Below, piece by piece: positions 1-10,031 of a stretch of 64,000 bases of DNA; within the stretch, counting starts at the first letter, position 1; each line of letters begins with the position of its first letter. The notes below the pieces were generated by a model. That model was not told the origin of the DNA, did not search any database, and saw only the letters and a program-made list of their open reading frames with translations. Source of the stretch: Branchipolynoe longqiensis (Eukaryota; Annelida; Polychaeta; Phyllodocida; Polynoidae); the NCBI GenBank assembly GCA_030323885.1, contig CM059189.1, positions 48,119,015 to 48,183,014 of the forward strand, given 5' to 3'. The translations under genes and the position numbers were made by a program.

Positions 1-295
1 TATACACACATATACACACCTATGCACACCTATATACACATATATACACATGTATACACATATATACACATATATACACATATATACACACATATACACA
101 CATATACACACATTTATACACACATATATACACACATATATACACATATACACGCATATTATACACACATATGTACACATATACACACCTATACACACCT
201 ATGCACACATACGCACATACACACATATATATACACATATATATACACACATTTGTACACACCTATATACACATACACACATATTATATACACAT
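1..295. repeat. CACATATA-type microsatellite
   Basis: Imperfect tandem array of CACATATA/CACACATA words with the CA-rich strand on plus. It is stop-poor in several frames and gives tyrosine/threonine/histidine-rich open frames that are artefacts. It ends abruptly at the first SINE-D unit. Confidence 0.95.
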
Positions 296-617
296 GTAGT
301 GGTCTGCACTGACCTCTCAGGCAAGTAACCACATAGACAGGTAGGCGTGGGGAGTGTGTTGATATCAGGGAGCCTAGGTGGTGTAATGGTTAGCACACTG
401 GCCCGGAATGCAAAGAGATGTGGGTTCGAGTCCCGCTCTAGGCGCAATATTTCCCATTTTCATCACCCCCACGACACTGGTTGCCGTGATCAGGATCCTG
501 TACAAGCTTTGCGCTGTATGGTTGTTGAACCTACCCTGTGTATGTATGATGTTAGTGCATTGCCTGTATGTATGTAATTGTAAGCATTACAAGACTTACA
601 ATTCCAGGGGGACGAGT
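296..617 (+). mobile_element. SINE-D unit 1 (tRNA-Gln-like head), full unit
   Basis: The unit holds a tRNA-like sequence near 372-443. It has an A-box region (GTGTAATGGTTAGCAC), a B-box (GGTTCGAGTCC), and acceptor arms GCCTAGG and TCTAGGC that still pair. The A-box region resembles tRNA-Gln; the anticodon stem is not kept, so this is a SINE head and not a tRNA gene. Downstream lies an unrelated body with CATTTTCATCACCCCC and a run of TGTATG words. The unit repeats head to tail with unit 2 at a spacing of about 322 bp, which is unusual for a SINE and makes it satellite-like. Confidence 0.75.
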
Positions 618-797
618 GTAGTGGTCTGCACTGACCTATCAGGCAAGTAACCACATAGACAGGTAGGCGTGGGGAGTGTGTTGATATCAGGGAGCCTAGG
701 TGGTGTAATGGTTAGCACACTGGCCCAGAATGCAAAGAGATGTGGGTTCGAGTCCCGCTCTAGGCGCAGTATTTCCCATTTTCATCACCCCCATGAC
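618..797 (+). mobile_element. SINE-D unit 2, truncated
   Basis: Direct tandem repeat of unit 1, nearly identical through the tRNA-like part. It stops just after CATCACCCCCATGACAC, where CA/TA microsatellite takes over. The truncation falls at the same base as in the inverted unit at 1014. Confidence 0.75.
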
Positions 798-1013
798 ACA
801 CACATATATACATATACACACATATAAACACACATATATACACCCATACACACATATGTACACAGATATACACATATATATATATACACACATACACATA
901 TATATACACACATTTATAGACACACATATACACACCTATATACACACACGTATACACACATGTACACACATATACACATATATAGATATACACATATACA
1001 CACTTATATACAC
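798..1013. repeat. CACATATA-type microsatellite between inverted SINE units
   Basis: CA/TA array in the same orientation as the flanking arrays. It separates the plus-strand SINE-D pair from the minus-strand pair and would form the loop of a ~500-bp-arm inverted repeat. Confidence 0.9.
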
Positions 1014-1195
1014 GTGTCATGGGGGTGATGAAAATGGGAAATATTGCGCCTAGAGTGAGACTCGAACCCACATCTCTTTGCATTCCGGGCCAGTGTGCTA
1101 ACCATTACACCACCTAGGCTCCCTGATATCAACACACTACCCATGCCTACCTGTCTATGCGGCTCCTTGCCTGAGAGGTCAGTGCAGACCACTAC
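1014..1195 (-). mobile_element. SINE-D unit 3, truncated, inverted
   Basis: Reverse complement of unit 2, truncated at the same ATGACAC point. The tRNA-like part (B-box on the minus strand near 1065-1075) has small changes, for example in the acceptor region. Confidence 0.75.
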
Positions 1196-1516
1196 ACTCG
1201 TCCCCCTGGAATTGTAAGTCTTTTAATGCTTACAATTACATACATACAGGCAATGCACTAACACATACATACACAGGGTAGGTTCAACAACCATACAGCG
1301 CGTAGCTTGTACAGGATCCTGGTCACGGCAACCAGTGTCATGGGGGTGATGAAAATGGGAAATATTGCGCCTAGAGCGGGACTCGAACCCACATCTCTTT
1401 GCATTCCGGGACAGTGTGCTAACCATTACACCACCTAGGCTCCCTGATATCAACACACTACCCACGCCTACCTGTCTATGTGGCTCCTTGCCTGAGAGGT
1501 CAGTGCAGACCACTAC
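1196..1516 (-). mobile_element. SINE-D unit 4, full, inverted
   Basis: Reverse complement of unit 1 including the body and the tRNA-like part. It lies head to tail with unit 3 and ends at the same GTAGTGGTCTGC boundary, next to microsatellite. Confidence 0.75.
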
Positions 1517-1903
1517 ACACGCATACATACATACATACACACATATATACACACATATATACACACATATACACACATATACACACATGTATACACACAT
1601 ATATACACACATATACACACATACATACATACATATGTACACACATACACATATATATACATATATACACATATATACACACTTATATACACACATACAC
1701 ACATATACACACATATATACACACATATACACACCTATACACACATGTATGCACACATATATACACACATAAACACACATACACACATATGTACACACAT
1801 ACACACATATATACATATATACACATATATACACACTTATATACACACATACACACATATACACACATATACACACAAATATATATACACACATATATAC
1901 ACA
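1517..1903. repeat. CACATATA-type microsatellite
   Basis: Same array type as at 1-295, with short CATACATA variants. It contains no gene. Confidence 0.95.
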
Positions 1904-2221
1904 CTGTGGCGGAGTGGTTAGAGTGTCTGACTTTTTTCTGGGTCGGACTCCTAATCTGAAGGTCGGTGGTTCGATTCCCCATGCCCCCATCTCTGCCAAT
2001 TTGGATTTCCACCGCTGTGTATAACGTACAGCATCATCAAAGGCCGGTTGCTCTCATACCATGTCTATGTGGTGTGGGAGGTTAAAAATCCCTTGGGTCG
2101 GTAAAAGTGTAGGCTCGGGCTTTCTATCGACAAACTGTCTAATGGTGAAAACAAGCCTATTCAGGCTTATCCATGATAGGCAGTATAAATCTTCAACAAC
2201 AAATAAATCTTCAACAAAATA
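1904..2221 (+). mobile_element. SINE-B copy 1 with LINE-type 3' hairpin tail
   Basis: tRNA-derived head with A-box-like GTGGCGGAGTGGTTAGAGTG and B-box GGTTCGATTCC. The overall head resembles a tRNA with a long variable arm (Ser/Leu type). A body containing GGCCGGTTGCTCTCATACC follows. The last ~75 bases carry TGAAAACAAG, a hairpin AAGCCT-ATTC-AGGCTT (2153-2168), then GATAGGCAGTATAAATC and an A-rich end. This tail matches the 3' end of the LINE at 6945-9176. Two other copies lie at 53030 and 63313. Confidence 0.8.
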
Positions 2222-2628
2222 TACACACATATATACACAGATATACACAGATATACACACATGTATACAGACATATATATACACATACACACATATACAC
2301 ACATATACACACATATACACACATATACACACATATATATACACACACATATACACACACATATACACACACATATACACACATATACACACATATACAC
2401 ACATATACACACATACACAACCAAAACCATACACACATATACACATATACACACATATACACACATATACACACATACACACACATATACACACATATAC
2501 ACACACATACACACACATACACACACATACACACACATATACACACATGTATACAGACATATACACACATATACACACATATACACACATATACACACAT
2601 ATATACACACATATACACATATACCTAA
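2222..2628. repeat. CACATATA-type microsatellite
   Basis: Tandem TACACACATA words. Open frames in several phases on both strands are artefacts. Confidence 0.95.
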
Positions 2629-2939
2629 TTACAATATAGCCTGGCTCCTATTGTCACCAAGCCCCACTGGCAGTCCCTGACCCCCCACCCTCCAACGAGA
2701 CGCACCAGTTCCATAATGATTAGTCTGGTCTGGCCTGTCAGGTACACCTATCCTTGAACCGACTGGACATTGTGTACCGTGGGGTAACGCTGACCCCTGC
2801 ACCAACCCTGCCCTGTATGCGAGCTATATGCTTCAGTGACCTGCCGACAGAGACATTTCACGCAATAAGTTCTCACAATATCAGCGCGGGTATTTGAGTG
2901 CCTATCCCACCGAGCCCCAGGGAGCGGCTAAACCAACAG
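2629..2939. other. Unassigned single-copy-looking sequence
   Basis: Mixed-composition sequence with no matching copy elsewhere in the window. No open frame or splice-like arrangement could be supported. Confidence 0.5.
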
Positions 2940-3297
2940 TTAACGTTGCATAGTCCGATGGTTTTGAGTTTCTGTCATTTTCTGAGATAAATATATTAGG
3001 TCGATCGTTATAATCTACCTTACTTTAGTTTGAAGTAACTTTGATTTTAAATGGTTAACTTTTGAGGTATTTGAAGTGCAAACGTTACGAATTAATTTGG
3101 GCAAGCACGCCAAAAGTCTGACACCATAGGCTTCTGCAGTGATAGATTTACGATTAAATCGTGTCAGTCTTCTGTTTTGTGTGGTGATAAATGTTTAATA
3201 GGTATACCAGTATCAAAGTTAGATATGCAGATTCAAATCTAGATAATCGTTTTGGTTTTGACAATTTGATGTTTTCATCGAACTATGCAACTTTAAA
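2940..3297. mobile_element. MITE-B copy 1
   Basis: Member of the commonest inverted-repeat family here. One end begins with a diverged form of AAAGTTGCATAGTCCGATGG; the other ends CATCGAACTATGCAACTTTAA. It is about 355 bp long with no coding capacity. Internal landmarks are GAGTTTCTG..TTTTCTGAGATAAATA near one end and TAGATATGCAGATTCAAATC near the other. TA dinucleotides flank the inverted repeats. The TIR does not match a superfamily I can name. Confidence 0.8.
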
Positions 3298-3306
3298 GCG
3301 GGAGCA

Positions 3307-3650
3307 GATGGGATGGCCGAACGAGTTGAGGTCCGCCTCCTGTTTTTGGTAAATCGTGGAATTCGAATCCACGGGTTGGAATGCTGGTCGAGTCAAACCA
3401 GTGAATTATAAAATTGATACTTGTCGCTACCTAGCCAGGTGCTCGGCATTATTAGGATAGAGCAAGGATTGGTTGGCTCAGTGTCAGGATAATGTGACTG
3501 AGTGGGATATCAGGTCATGATGCTGGAGGCTTTGTCTCCCAGTGGGACAGCACTATAAAGTCACCATGAGTGTGCACTGTCACAAGTTGGTACCCGTCCT
3601 GATATGACCTTAGATGTTGCTAGGATGTAAAATCCAACAAGCAACCAAAA
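3307..3650 (+). mobile_element. SINE-A copy (tRNA-headed, ~340 bp), head type 1
   Basis: Typical member of the most abundant SINE here, with about 40 full or partial copies. The 5' head has an A-box-like GATGGCCGAACGAGTTGAGG and a B-box-like ATTCGAATCC. The shared body reads TACTTGTCGCTACCTAGCC, GTGTCAGGATAATGTGAC, GGGATATCAGGTCATG, AGCACTATAAAGTC and CCTGATATGACCTTAGATG. The 3' end is a short A/C-rich tail. Two head types occur (GGGATGGCCGAATGAGTTAG and GGACGTGGTGGCCGAATCGG) and two tails (GTAAAACAACAACAAAC and GTAAAACTCCAACAACC). Bounds are calibrated by the copies at 18764 and 62469, which have target duplications. The conserved body may correspond to a named SINE domain such as Nin-DC, which I cannot verify. 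Confidence 0.85.
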
Positions 3651-3990
3651 ATTACATATGCAGATATATGCAAATATATTATGTAGGACCTTTTAGTGTG
3701 GTCCTGAGAATTGTGTAGAAATGCATTCTGATGAAACGTGTTTTTTTTTTTTTACTTTAAGAAAAAGGTAGTTGGCTTAGCCTGATGCGGAATCCCAATT
3801 TGTAAGAGAAAACTGTGTTTTGTCAACACACCAATGGCAGGCATGTAGCTACGCAAATAGAATAATTCTATAATCCTATAATCTAAAAAAATACGAGTTT
3901 GCAATGCCAAGGCCAAGTTTATAGATCATGTTTAGAAAAAAAGCTTTTCATATACATATATATATATATATGTGAAGAGTTCTTTATATA
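3651..3990. other. Unassigned AT-rich sequence
   Basis: AT-rich, with a T12 run and a short (TA)n tract near 3957-3971. The part near 3880-3950 (CAATGCCAAGGCCAAG..AAGCTTTTCATATA) vaguely resembles the end of MITE-L. No gene seen. Confidence 0.4.
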
Positions 3991-3991
3991 T

Positions 3992-4525
3992 AAGTAGTAT
4001 AGAGAGGACCGATATGGGTCCATATTACTTAACCATCCTGCGTCAGAGGTCCAACGCGGGACAATGACCTTAACTGACCCTGACCTTACATGACCCATTG
4101 CGTTTTACAGTATGGCCATCTGTTTTAGGTTGAACTTATTTGACCTTTCTGACTGGATTGATGATGTCACTGTTCTAGCTTGCAGGATGGCCATCTGTTT
4201 TTGGTTGAACTCATTTGCCATCCAGTCAAAAAGGTCAAATGACTTCAACCAAAAACAGATGACCATCCTGCAAGCGAAGGTCAAATGAGTTCAACCAAAA
4301 ACAGATGGCCATCCTGCAAGCTAGAACAGTAACGTCATTAATCCAGTCAATAAGGTCAAATAAGTTCAACCTAAAACAGATGGCCATCCTGCAAACACAC
4401 AATGGGTCATTTAAGGTCAGTGTCCATGCACAGAGGGGTCAGTTAAGGTCATTGTCCCACGTCGGACCTCTGCTGTGGGACGATGACGTAATATGAACCC
4501 ATATCGGTCCTCTCTATACTACTTA
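3992..4525. mobile_element. Foldback element K (~530 bp palindrome)
   Basis: Nearly the whole element is an inverted repeat. The left end AAGTAGTATAGAGAGGACCG and right end CGGTCCTCTCTATACTACTT are exact complements. Matching words such as CAGGATGGCCATCTGTTTT, GGTTGAACTTATTTGACC and GGGACAATGACCTTAACTG continue inward to a centre near 4225. The arms carry internal direct repeats of the GATGGCCATCTGTT word. It is non-coding. Transcribed, it would form a long hairpin. Confidence 0.85.
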
Positions 4526-4640
4526 TATATGAAGAGCTCTTTTCAAAAACGTGATAAGCGCCAATCCATAATATGGGTTTACAATGCGATGGCAAGTTTG
4601 GAGAAGTGGTCGGATAGAGAGGTTTTACTGTGTATATATA
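4526..4640. mobile_element. MITE-L fragment joined to MITE-H end
   Basis: Begins TGAAGAGCTCTTTTC with the GCGCCAATCC word of MITE-L. It then runs into AGAGAGGTTTTACTGT, the terminal sequence of MITE-H. A (TA)n tract follows. Confidence 0.5.
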
Positions 4641-4691
4641 TATATATATATACAGCTATATATATATATGTGAAGAGTTTGTTAGATATAT

Positions 4692-4797
4692 GAAGAGCTC
4701 TTTTCCAAAATACGATCTACAAACTTGGTATTGCCATTGCAAAGCCATTTTTTGGATTGGCGCTTATATAGATAGCGTTTTGGAAAAGAGCTCTTCC
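4692..4797. mobile_element. Short MITE-L-like element
   Basis: About 106 bp with inverted ends GAAGAGCTCTTTTCCAAAA and TTTTGGAAAAGAGCTCTTC. The interior has TTTTTGGATTGGCGCTTATA as in longer MITE-L copies. It lies next to (TA)n. Confidence 0.7.
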
Positions 4798-4837
4798 ATT
4801 GTTCCGTACCAACACATTTACAACGCCACATTCCTGT

Positions 4838-4915
4838 GCGGAAGGTTGGGAGTTTGAATCTCAGCCGAGTCAAACCAATGACTTAATACATTTATACTTG
4901 TCGCTATCTACACCT
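4838..4915 (+). mobile_element. SINE-A head fragment (type 2)
   Basis: Only the second half of a type 2 head (GGAAGGTTGGGAGTTTGAAT) and the GAGTCAAACCAATGACTTA junction remain. The body is missing. Confidence 0.6.
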
Positions 4916-5058
4916 TGTTGCTGTATATACCAAAATGTTGCAAATGTGGAACCAATCAAATTAACAAATGGGAACCTCACAAAAAAACACAAAAAAAACA
5001 ACTAAAATAACGACTAACAGCTAAGATGACAAGGCTGCTACCAAATTTAGACTATTCC

Positions 5059-5118
5059 TGTTCAACGATGAAAACAAGCCGCGATGTGACTTACTCGTTA
5101 TGGACAGGGTAAATAAAC
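5059..5118 (+). mobile_element. LINE-type 3' tail fragment
   Basis: CGATGAAAACAAGCC, a weak hairpin AAGCC-GCGATGT-GACTT (5076-5092), TTATGGACAGGGTAAATAAA and an A-rich end match the LINE/SINE-B tail. No body is attached. Confidence 0.6.
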
Positions 5119-5133
5119 CACCACCCCCAAAAT

Positions 5134-5405
5134 AATCTAGCCTGACACTTGGCATTACCAGGATAGGGCAAGGACCGTTAGCTTAGTATTAGGATAATGT
5201 GACTGTGTGGGATATCAGGTCATAATGCCGATGGCCTGATTTCCCAGCTGTACTATCAAGTCGTCATGAGTGCGCGCTGTCACAAGTCAATGCCGATCCT
5301 GATATGACCTTAGATGTTGCCAGGACGTAAAACCCCAACAAGTCGGTACGGGTGCATAATGATATGACCTTAGATTTTGCTAGGACATCCATCCAATAAC
5401 AACTC
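5134..5405 (+). mobile_element. SINE-A, 5'-truncated, with duplicated 3' end
   Basis: The body starts at the TAGCCTGACACTTGGCATTA word and ends GACGTAAAACCCCAACA. A second copy of the last ~60 bases (GGTA..TGATATGACCTTAGATTTTG) follows directly. This is an early tandem duplication of the SINE tail. Confidence 0.8.
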
Positions 5406-5545
5406 CCAGAGAACCATTTTCTCTACACACTTGCAAGGATATAGCACTGTGGATATGAAAGTGAAATGGACTCAATAAATACATCACTGCCTTCATTTGT
5501 ATGGGGTTTAAGGGCATTGGGCGTTTGGAATGTGTTCTCTGGATA
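5406..5545. other. Unassigned spacer
   Basis: Mixed-composition sequence between a SINE and the microsatellite. Nothing recognised. Confidence 0.4.
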
Positions 5546-6109
5546 CATATGTACATAGATAGATATACTTAGATATACATAGATGTACATAAATACACAT
5601 TTATACGTAGATATACATAGATATACATATACATAGATATAGATATATACATAGATATACATATATATACATAGATATACATATATGTACATAGATGTAC
5701 ATATGTACATAAATACACAAACATACATAGATATACATAGATATAGATAGATATAGATAGAAATACATATACACATAGATATACATAAATATACATAAAT
5801 ATACATAAATATACATAAATATACATATATATAGCTAGATATACATATATATACATAGATATACATAAATACACATATACATAGATATACATATATAATA
5901 TACATATTTATACATATTTATACATAGATATACATAGATATACATATATATATACATAGATATACATAGATATACATAGATATACATATATATACATAGA
6001 TATATATAGATATACATAGATATACATAGATATACATATATACATAGATATACATGGATATACATATATATACATAGATATACATAGATATACATAGATA
6101 TACATAGAT
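5546..6109. repeat. TACATAGATA microsatellite
   Basis: Imperfect (TACATAGATA/TACATATA)n. All tyrosine/isoleucine-rich open frames on the minus strand come from the repeat. Confidence 0.95.
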
Positions 6110-6412
6110 GCGGTGGCGGCAGACACTATGTCGCACACCTACACAGTTACACTGAACTGCGATAGGTGGCGGCAGGCTAGCCACCGGGCAGACCCTGATG
6201 GGGCTGACCTCTACTGCGTGTGACTAGCTCACCCCCCACCCACCTATAGAGGCAACATGGGACCTGGCGAGTTAGGGGGCGGGTCAGTTGACTGTGGACG
6301 CCGCGGAGAGCAGAGAGGTTTTGTAATAAACCAGGTTGAAGCGTGCTGATACTGAATTTTGGCGTTCTTCCGTGAGTGCGTGGCAGTGTGGGGAAGACCG
6401 TGGGCCATCACA
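6110..6412. mobile_element. Possible solo LTR island inside microsatellite
   Basis: About 300 bp of G+C-rich, non-repetitive DNA sits in the TACATAGATA array, so it looks like an insertion. On the plus strand it starts TGCGGTGG and ends CCATCACA (TG...CA). It contains an AATAAA (near 6326) followed by a GT-rich stretch (TTCCGTGAGTGCGTGGCAGTG), as in an LTR R/U5 region. The target duplication cannot be read because both flanks are repeat. A unique genomic fragment is the alternative. Confidence 0.35.
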
Positions 6413-6944
6413 TATACATAGATATACATATATACACATATATATATACATATATATATACATATATATACATATATACATATATATATACATATATATA
6501 CACATATACATATATATACATAGATATACATATACACATAGATATAATAAATATACATAGACATACACAGGTATAGTATAACCTATACATAGATATACAT
6601 ATATATATACATATATATACATATATATACATATATATACATATATATATACATATATATACATATATATACATGTATACATACATATATATACATAGAT
6701 ATACATATATATACATAGATATACATGTATATATACATAGATATACATATATACATAAATATGCATATATATACATAGATATACATAAATATATATATAT
6801 ATATACATAGATATACATATATACATAAATATACATCATCATTACATATATACTAGTACATATACATATACATATATGTGTATAGATGTGTATGCATGCA
6901 TATGCATACATGTATATGAATACGTATATATATATATATATTTT
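6413..6944. repeat. TACATAGATA/TATACATA microsatellite
   Basis: Continuation of the array on the other side of the island, ending in (TA)n and a T10 run that is the poly(A) end of the minus-strand LINE. Confidence 0.95.
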
Positions 6945-9176
6945 TTTTTTGTGACAAGTTTTTTATTCTGCCCATAACGTATAAGCTCCCGTGAGGGTGC
7001 TTGTTTTCAACGCTGGACAGCTGTGATACTGGATTGGTCTGGTCCCGCATTCAGGAGTCTTTACCTGATCTTTCTCGGGCCAACCTTTGCGGTTTTGGGT
7101 GTTAGTAGTTTCTATATTAGTTTTTTTTTATTTTTCAAGTTTTTTCCTAACCTGTATATGATAACTTAACCTACTATGTACATCTATGCAGATGACATAC
7201 AGGCCTGTGGGAGAGGATCCCATCCCATTGTGGTTTGTTACAGCATCCTTTCACCCATGCCCTGTCCTTAGATAGTACACCAGTGTGCCAGAACACCCCT
7301 GGACCCTTCAGGACTGCAACGAGGTGGGATGGCTGTGTTGTATGGTTAGCCATTTTGTATTTCAGGGTGATTCGGATGCATGACCATGGCCCGCCTGGTT
7401 CTGCTTTGGTTTGTCCCAGTACACATACCCAGACGGGCTTTCAATACTATACTTGAGTCATTTTGAATTCCTTAGTACTTAGTAGGGCTAGTTTCCGTAT
7501 TTGTAATATCTACCATCTTTTCTAGCCGGTCTTTTGCTTTTTGTGCCAGAACACAGCAAGCAGTGACTGCGCCCAGGATCAGGTGAGATATTGTTTCTTC
7601 AGTCGGTGGTTGTGCATTATGTTTTCTTTAAGGACCTTTTATAGTGGTCCATGCTTTCGATTGCCCGTTGTTGTGTGGGTTGATTATTCCAGGCATGTGC
7701 CGCCATGGCCAGTACACTTCTCTCATAAATTTTGGTGTTACTTATTGCTGTCAGTAGCACTGGGGCTGCCATTTGCCTGGTGTCCCTACGGGGGGTTGCT
7801 GTGTAGCCTGGTTTTGTGGTGTAATGGTGTGCCAGTATTTTGAGGTGCGTTTCCCTTCTACTCGTTAGTAGTGTTGCATTGCATTTTTTGTGTAATTCGA
7901 TTGTGGGATATCTTTTGTTCACCTGAAGGCATACTTTGAGGGCTCTATTTTGTAGCACCTGTAGTTTGTTTAATAGTTTTGTATTTCCTCCCATGTATAC
8001 TACATCGCCATAGTCAAAGTAGGGGAGGATCATGCCTTTATATATTTTAATTGCCATGCTTTCAGTCATGTAGTATCTCAGTTTAGCCAGTAGCCATATT
8101 TTATGGTTTACTTTTTTGATAGTATTTGTTATGCAGAGGTCATAATTTAGGTGTCTGTCTAGATCCACTCCCAGATATCGGTAGTTGTCTACTTGTTCTA
8201 GTTCGGTGTTTCCCAGAAGACACTTTATTTTCTCGTTACTTGTTAGCCTGGTACCAAATAGTACTGTTTTTGACTTGCTGTTGTTTATGGTTATCCTATT
8301 TAGTTGGCACCACTCGATTAGTTTTGTTAGTGTTAGATTCAGTTTCGTTTCTATTTCTTTGGTTGTTTTGCCTGCAGCATATACCACAGTGTCATCTGCA
8401 TATAGTTGGATGTTTTCAATTTCTAGCCAGTTGTTTAGATCGTTAATATATATGAGGAAGAGAAGTGGCCCCAGGACTGACCCTTGGGGTACTCCGCAAG
8501 TTATCTTTTCCTCATTGGATATGGATCCATTTACTGTGGTGCATTGCTTTCTGTTTTCTAGATAGCTTGCTAGCCATTTTCCTGTTACTCCCGTTATTCC
8601 CATTTGGGTTAGTTTGCTCCTTAGGATAGGGTGGTCCACCGTGTCAAACGCTTTGCTGAAGTCTATGAATGCTGCACCCACTAGGTTCTTTTTATTGATA
8701 CTGTTTGCAATATCAGCTATTAAGTTAGCAATTGTTTTTATTGTCGAGTGGTATTTTCTGAAACCGCCCTGTTTACTGTTTAGTATTTTCTGTTCGTTTA
8801 GATGGTCCATAATATGTCTATGCATTATTTTTTCCATTAGTTTACCAGGCAGTGGGAGTATGGAGATCGGTCTATAGTTTCCCAGTACCTGTTTATCCCC
8901 TCCTTTGTGGAGCGGTGTTACTTTCGCTAGTTTCCAGCAGTCCACATAAGTACCTTCTGTGAACGATTTGTTGTATAGCTCACATATAACATCTGGGATG
9001 CATCCGAATGCATCTTTCAATACTATACTTGAGGTATTTTCAATGCCTGAAGGCTTGTTGCAATCAATTGATTTTATGAGCTCATTTATCTCTTTTATTG
9101 TGGTTGTGCAATCTCCAATGTCTGTGTTTAATTGTGGCGCTTTCGTGGTCCAGTTTGTGTTGAACTGTTTGGATAG
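6945..9176 (-). mobile_element. 5'-truncated non-LTR retrotransposon (LINE)
   Basis: Minus-strand element consisting of the reverse transcriptase frame, ~670 bp of 3' UTR and a 3' end. The terminus, read on the minus strand, is CAGCGTTGAAAACAAGC, a hairpin (6983-7002), TATACGTTATGGGCAGAATA and an A-rich stretch. The 5' part is cut off at a short microsatellite near 9177, so no endonuclease domain or ORF1 is present. The 3' end is shared with SINE-B and with about eight other tails in the window. Confidence 0.9.
6983..7002 (-). other. 3' hairpin of the LINE
   Basis: On the minus strand this reads AAGC, A, CCC, TCAC, GGG, A, GCTT, a stem with one A/A mismatch. It occupies the same place relative to TGAAAACAAG and GGCAG as hairpins in nine other tails here. 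In related 'stringent' LINEs a 3' hairpin is recognised by the RT. Confidence 0.7.
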
Positions 9177-9197
9177 TATATATATATATATGTACAT
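7617..9197 (-). CDS. Non-LTR reverse transcriptase, truncated
   Basis: Open frame of 526 codons; the first ~9 residues are translated microsatellite, so the true start is lost. It would copy element RNA into DNA by target-primed reverse transcription in the nucleus. Visible RT motifs in order: NYRPIS (107-112), GFRKYHST (145-152), FIDFSKAFDTVDH (177-189) with the first catalytic Asp, GVPQGSVLGPLLF (235-247) and LYADDT (265-270) with the catalytic Asp pair. The connection/thumb-like region includes YRYLGVDLD (339-347). The C-terminal region runs uninterrupted to the stop. The style is the Jockey/CR1/L2 group; I cannot fix the clade. The unbroken frame suggests a fairly recent insertion. Without an endonuclease this copy is presumably immobile. 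Confidence 0.9.
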   Translation of the reverse strand: MYIYIYILSKQFNTNWTTKAPQLNTDIGDCTTTIKEINELIKSIDCNKPSGIENTSSIVLKDAFGCIPDVICELYNKSFTEGTYVDCWKLAKVTPLHKGGDKQVLGNYRPISILPLPGKLMEKIMHRHIMDHLNEQKILNSKQGGFRKYHSTIKTIANLIADIANSINKKNLVGAAFIDFSKAFDTVDHPILRSKLTQMGITGVTGKWLASYLENRKQCTTVNGSISNEEKITCGVPQGSVLGPLLFLIYINDLNNWLEIENIQLYADDTVVYAAGKTTKEIETKLNLTLTKLIEWCQLNRITINNSKSKTVLFGTRLTSNEKIKCLLGNTELEQVDNYRYLGVDLDRHLNYDLCITNTIKKVNHKIWLLAKLRYYMTESMAIKIYKGMILPYFDYGDVVYMGGNTKLLNKLQVLQNRALKVCLQVNKRYPTIELHKKCNATLLTSRRETHLKILAHHYTTKPGYTATPRRDTRQMAAPVLLTAISNTKIYERSVLAMAAHAWNNQPTQQRAIESMDHYKRSLKKT

Positions 9198-9250
9198 TCA
9201 TATATGTACATGCATATATATATACACATATATACACATATATGTATATC
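9177..9250. repeat. Short TA/CATATA microsatellite at LINE 5' junction
   Basis: (TA)n followed by TACATGCATATATATACACA. It marks the point where the LINE is truncated. Confidence 0.85.
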
Positions 9251-9264
9251 ACTCTGACTTTTAA

Positions 9265-9412
9265 ATACTGGCTACATGAGCTAACTGGCATTCGGTGGCA
9301 TGGTATCCCAGTGTAGCAGTGCTATGAAATCTTAACACTGTTATAAGGTGCTACACGTCCTGATATGACCATAGATGTTTCTAGAACGTGAAACCCCAAG
9401 AAACCAACCCAA
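9265..9412 (+). mobile_element. SINE-A 3' half, degenerate
   Basis: Decayed body words (GAGCTAACTGGCATT, GCTATGAAATC) and a recognisable 3' end CCTGATATGACCATAGATG. The head is missing. Confidence 0.6.
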
Positions 9413-9494
9413 TCCAAACTAACTAAACTGTCGCTCCACTGTGGGTGAGACTGTACACTCAGCTCTTGGGGAGTTTGTAACCTTATGACAGTTA

Positions 9495-10028
9495 AGTGCC
9501 TGTCACACCTTACCGGATTGGGCAACGGACACAACCGGACAAAGAATTGTCTAGTCCGGTGGTGTTCGGTATAAAAATGTATCGGGTCAAAGGCCACCGG
9601 ATGAAACGAATAGCCACCGGACGATAACCGGATGAAAACCGAATGTCAAACGGATGGACCGAACATCAACCCGTCGCGTACCGGACTGATCACGGATGCA
9701 TAGAAAACCAACAGACCAAATTACCGCAACACCATTAACGGACTCTTCAGGAAACAAGCCGGAAACGTAACGGATGGTTACCGGACATGAACCGGACAAA
9801 ATGGACTAAACGGACTTAAACCGGTCACCAACCATACATGTCAGTCCGGCGGTGTCCGGTACAAGTTTTGTGCATGTTCAAAACTTGCCACCGTACACAC
9901 CAGACACCACCGGACAGAGAACGGAAACGCCGGATCCCTACCATATATAAGCCGGACATTGACGTATTTCACCGGACAGTGTCCGTTTTCTATCCGGTAC
10001 CCCAATCCGGTAAGGTGTGGCTGAGCCT
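9495..10028. mobile_element. MITE-E copy 1 (CCGGAC-rich, TTA target)
   Basis: The inverted ends (AGTGCCTGTCACACCTTACC and GTGTGGCTGAGCCT) are imperfect and continue inward as CGGATTGG/CCAATCCG. The element is flanked by TTA on both sides (9492-9494, 10029-10031). The interior is built almost only from CGGAC/GTCCG words, so it is self-complementary at many registers. The 3-bp TTA duplication is typical of PIF/Harbinger DNA transposons, which would supply transposase in trans. Other copies lie at 23436, 31600 and 46695. Confidence 0.8.
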
Positions 10029-10031
10029 TTA

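Noticed and set aside
372..443. tRNA-Gln gene
   Set aside because: A- and B-boxes and acceptor pairing are good, but the anticodon stem does not pair and the sequence is part of a repeated SINE-D unit.
1..2628. CRISPR-like or telomeric array
   Set aside because: Units are short simple repeats without spacers of constant length and do not match TTAGGG.
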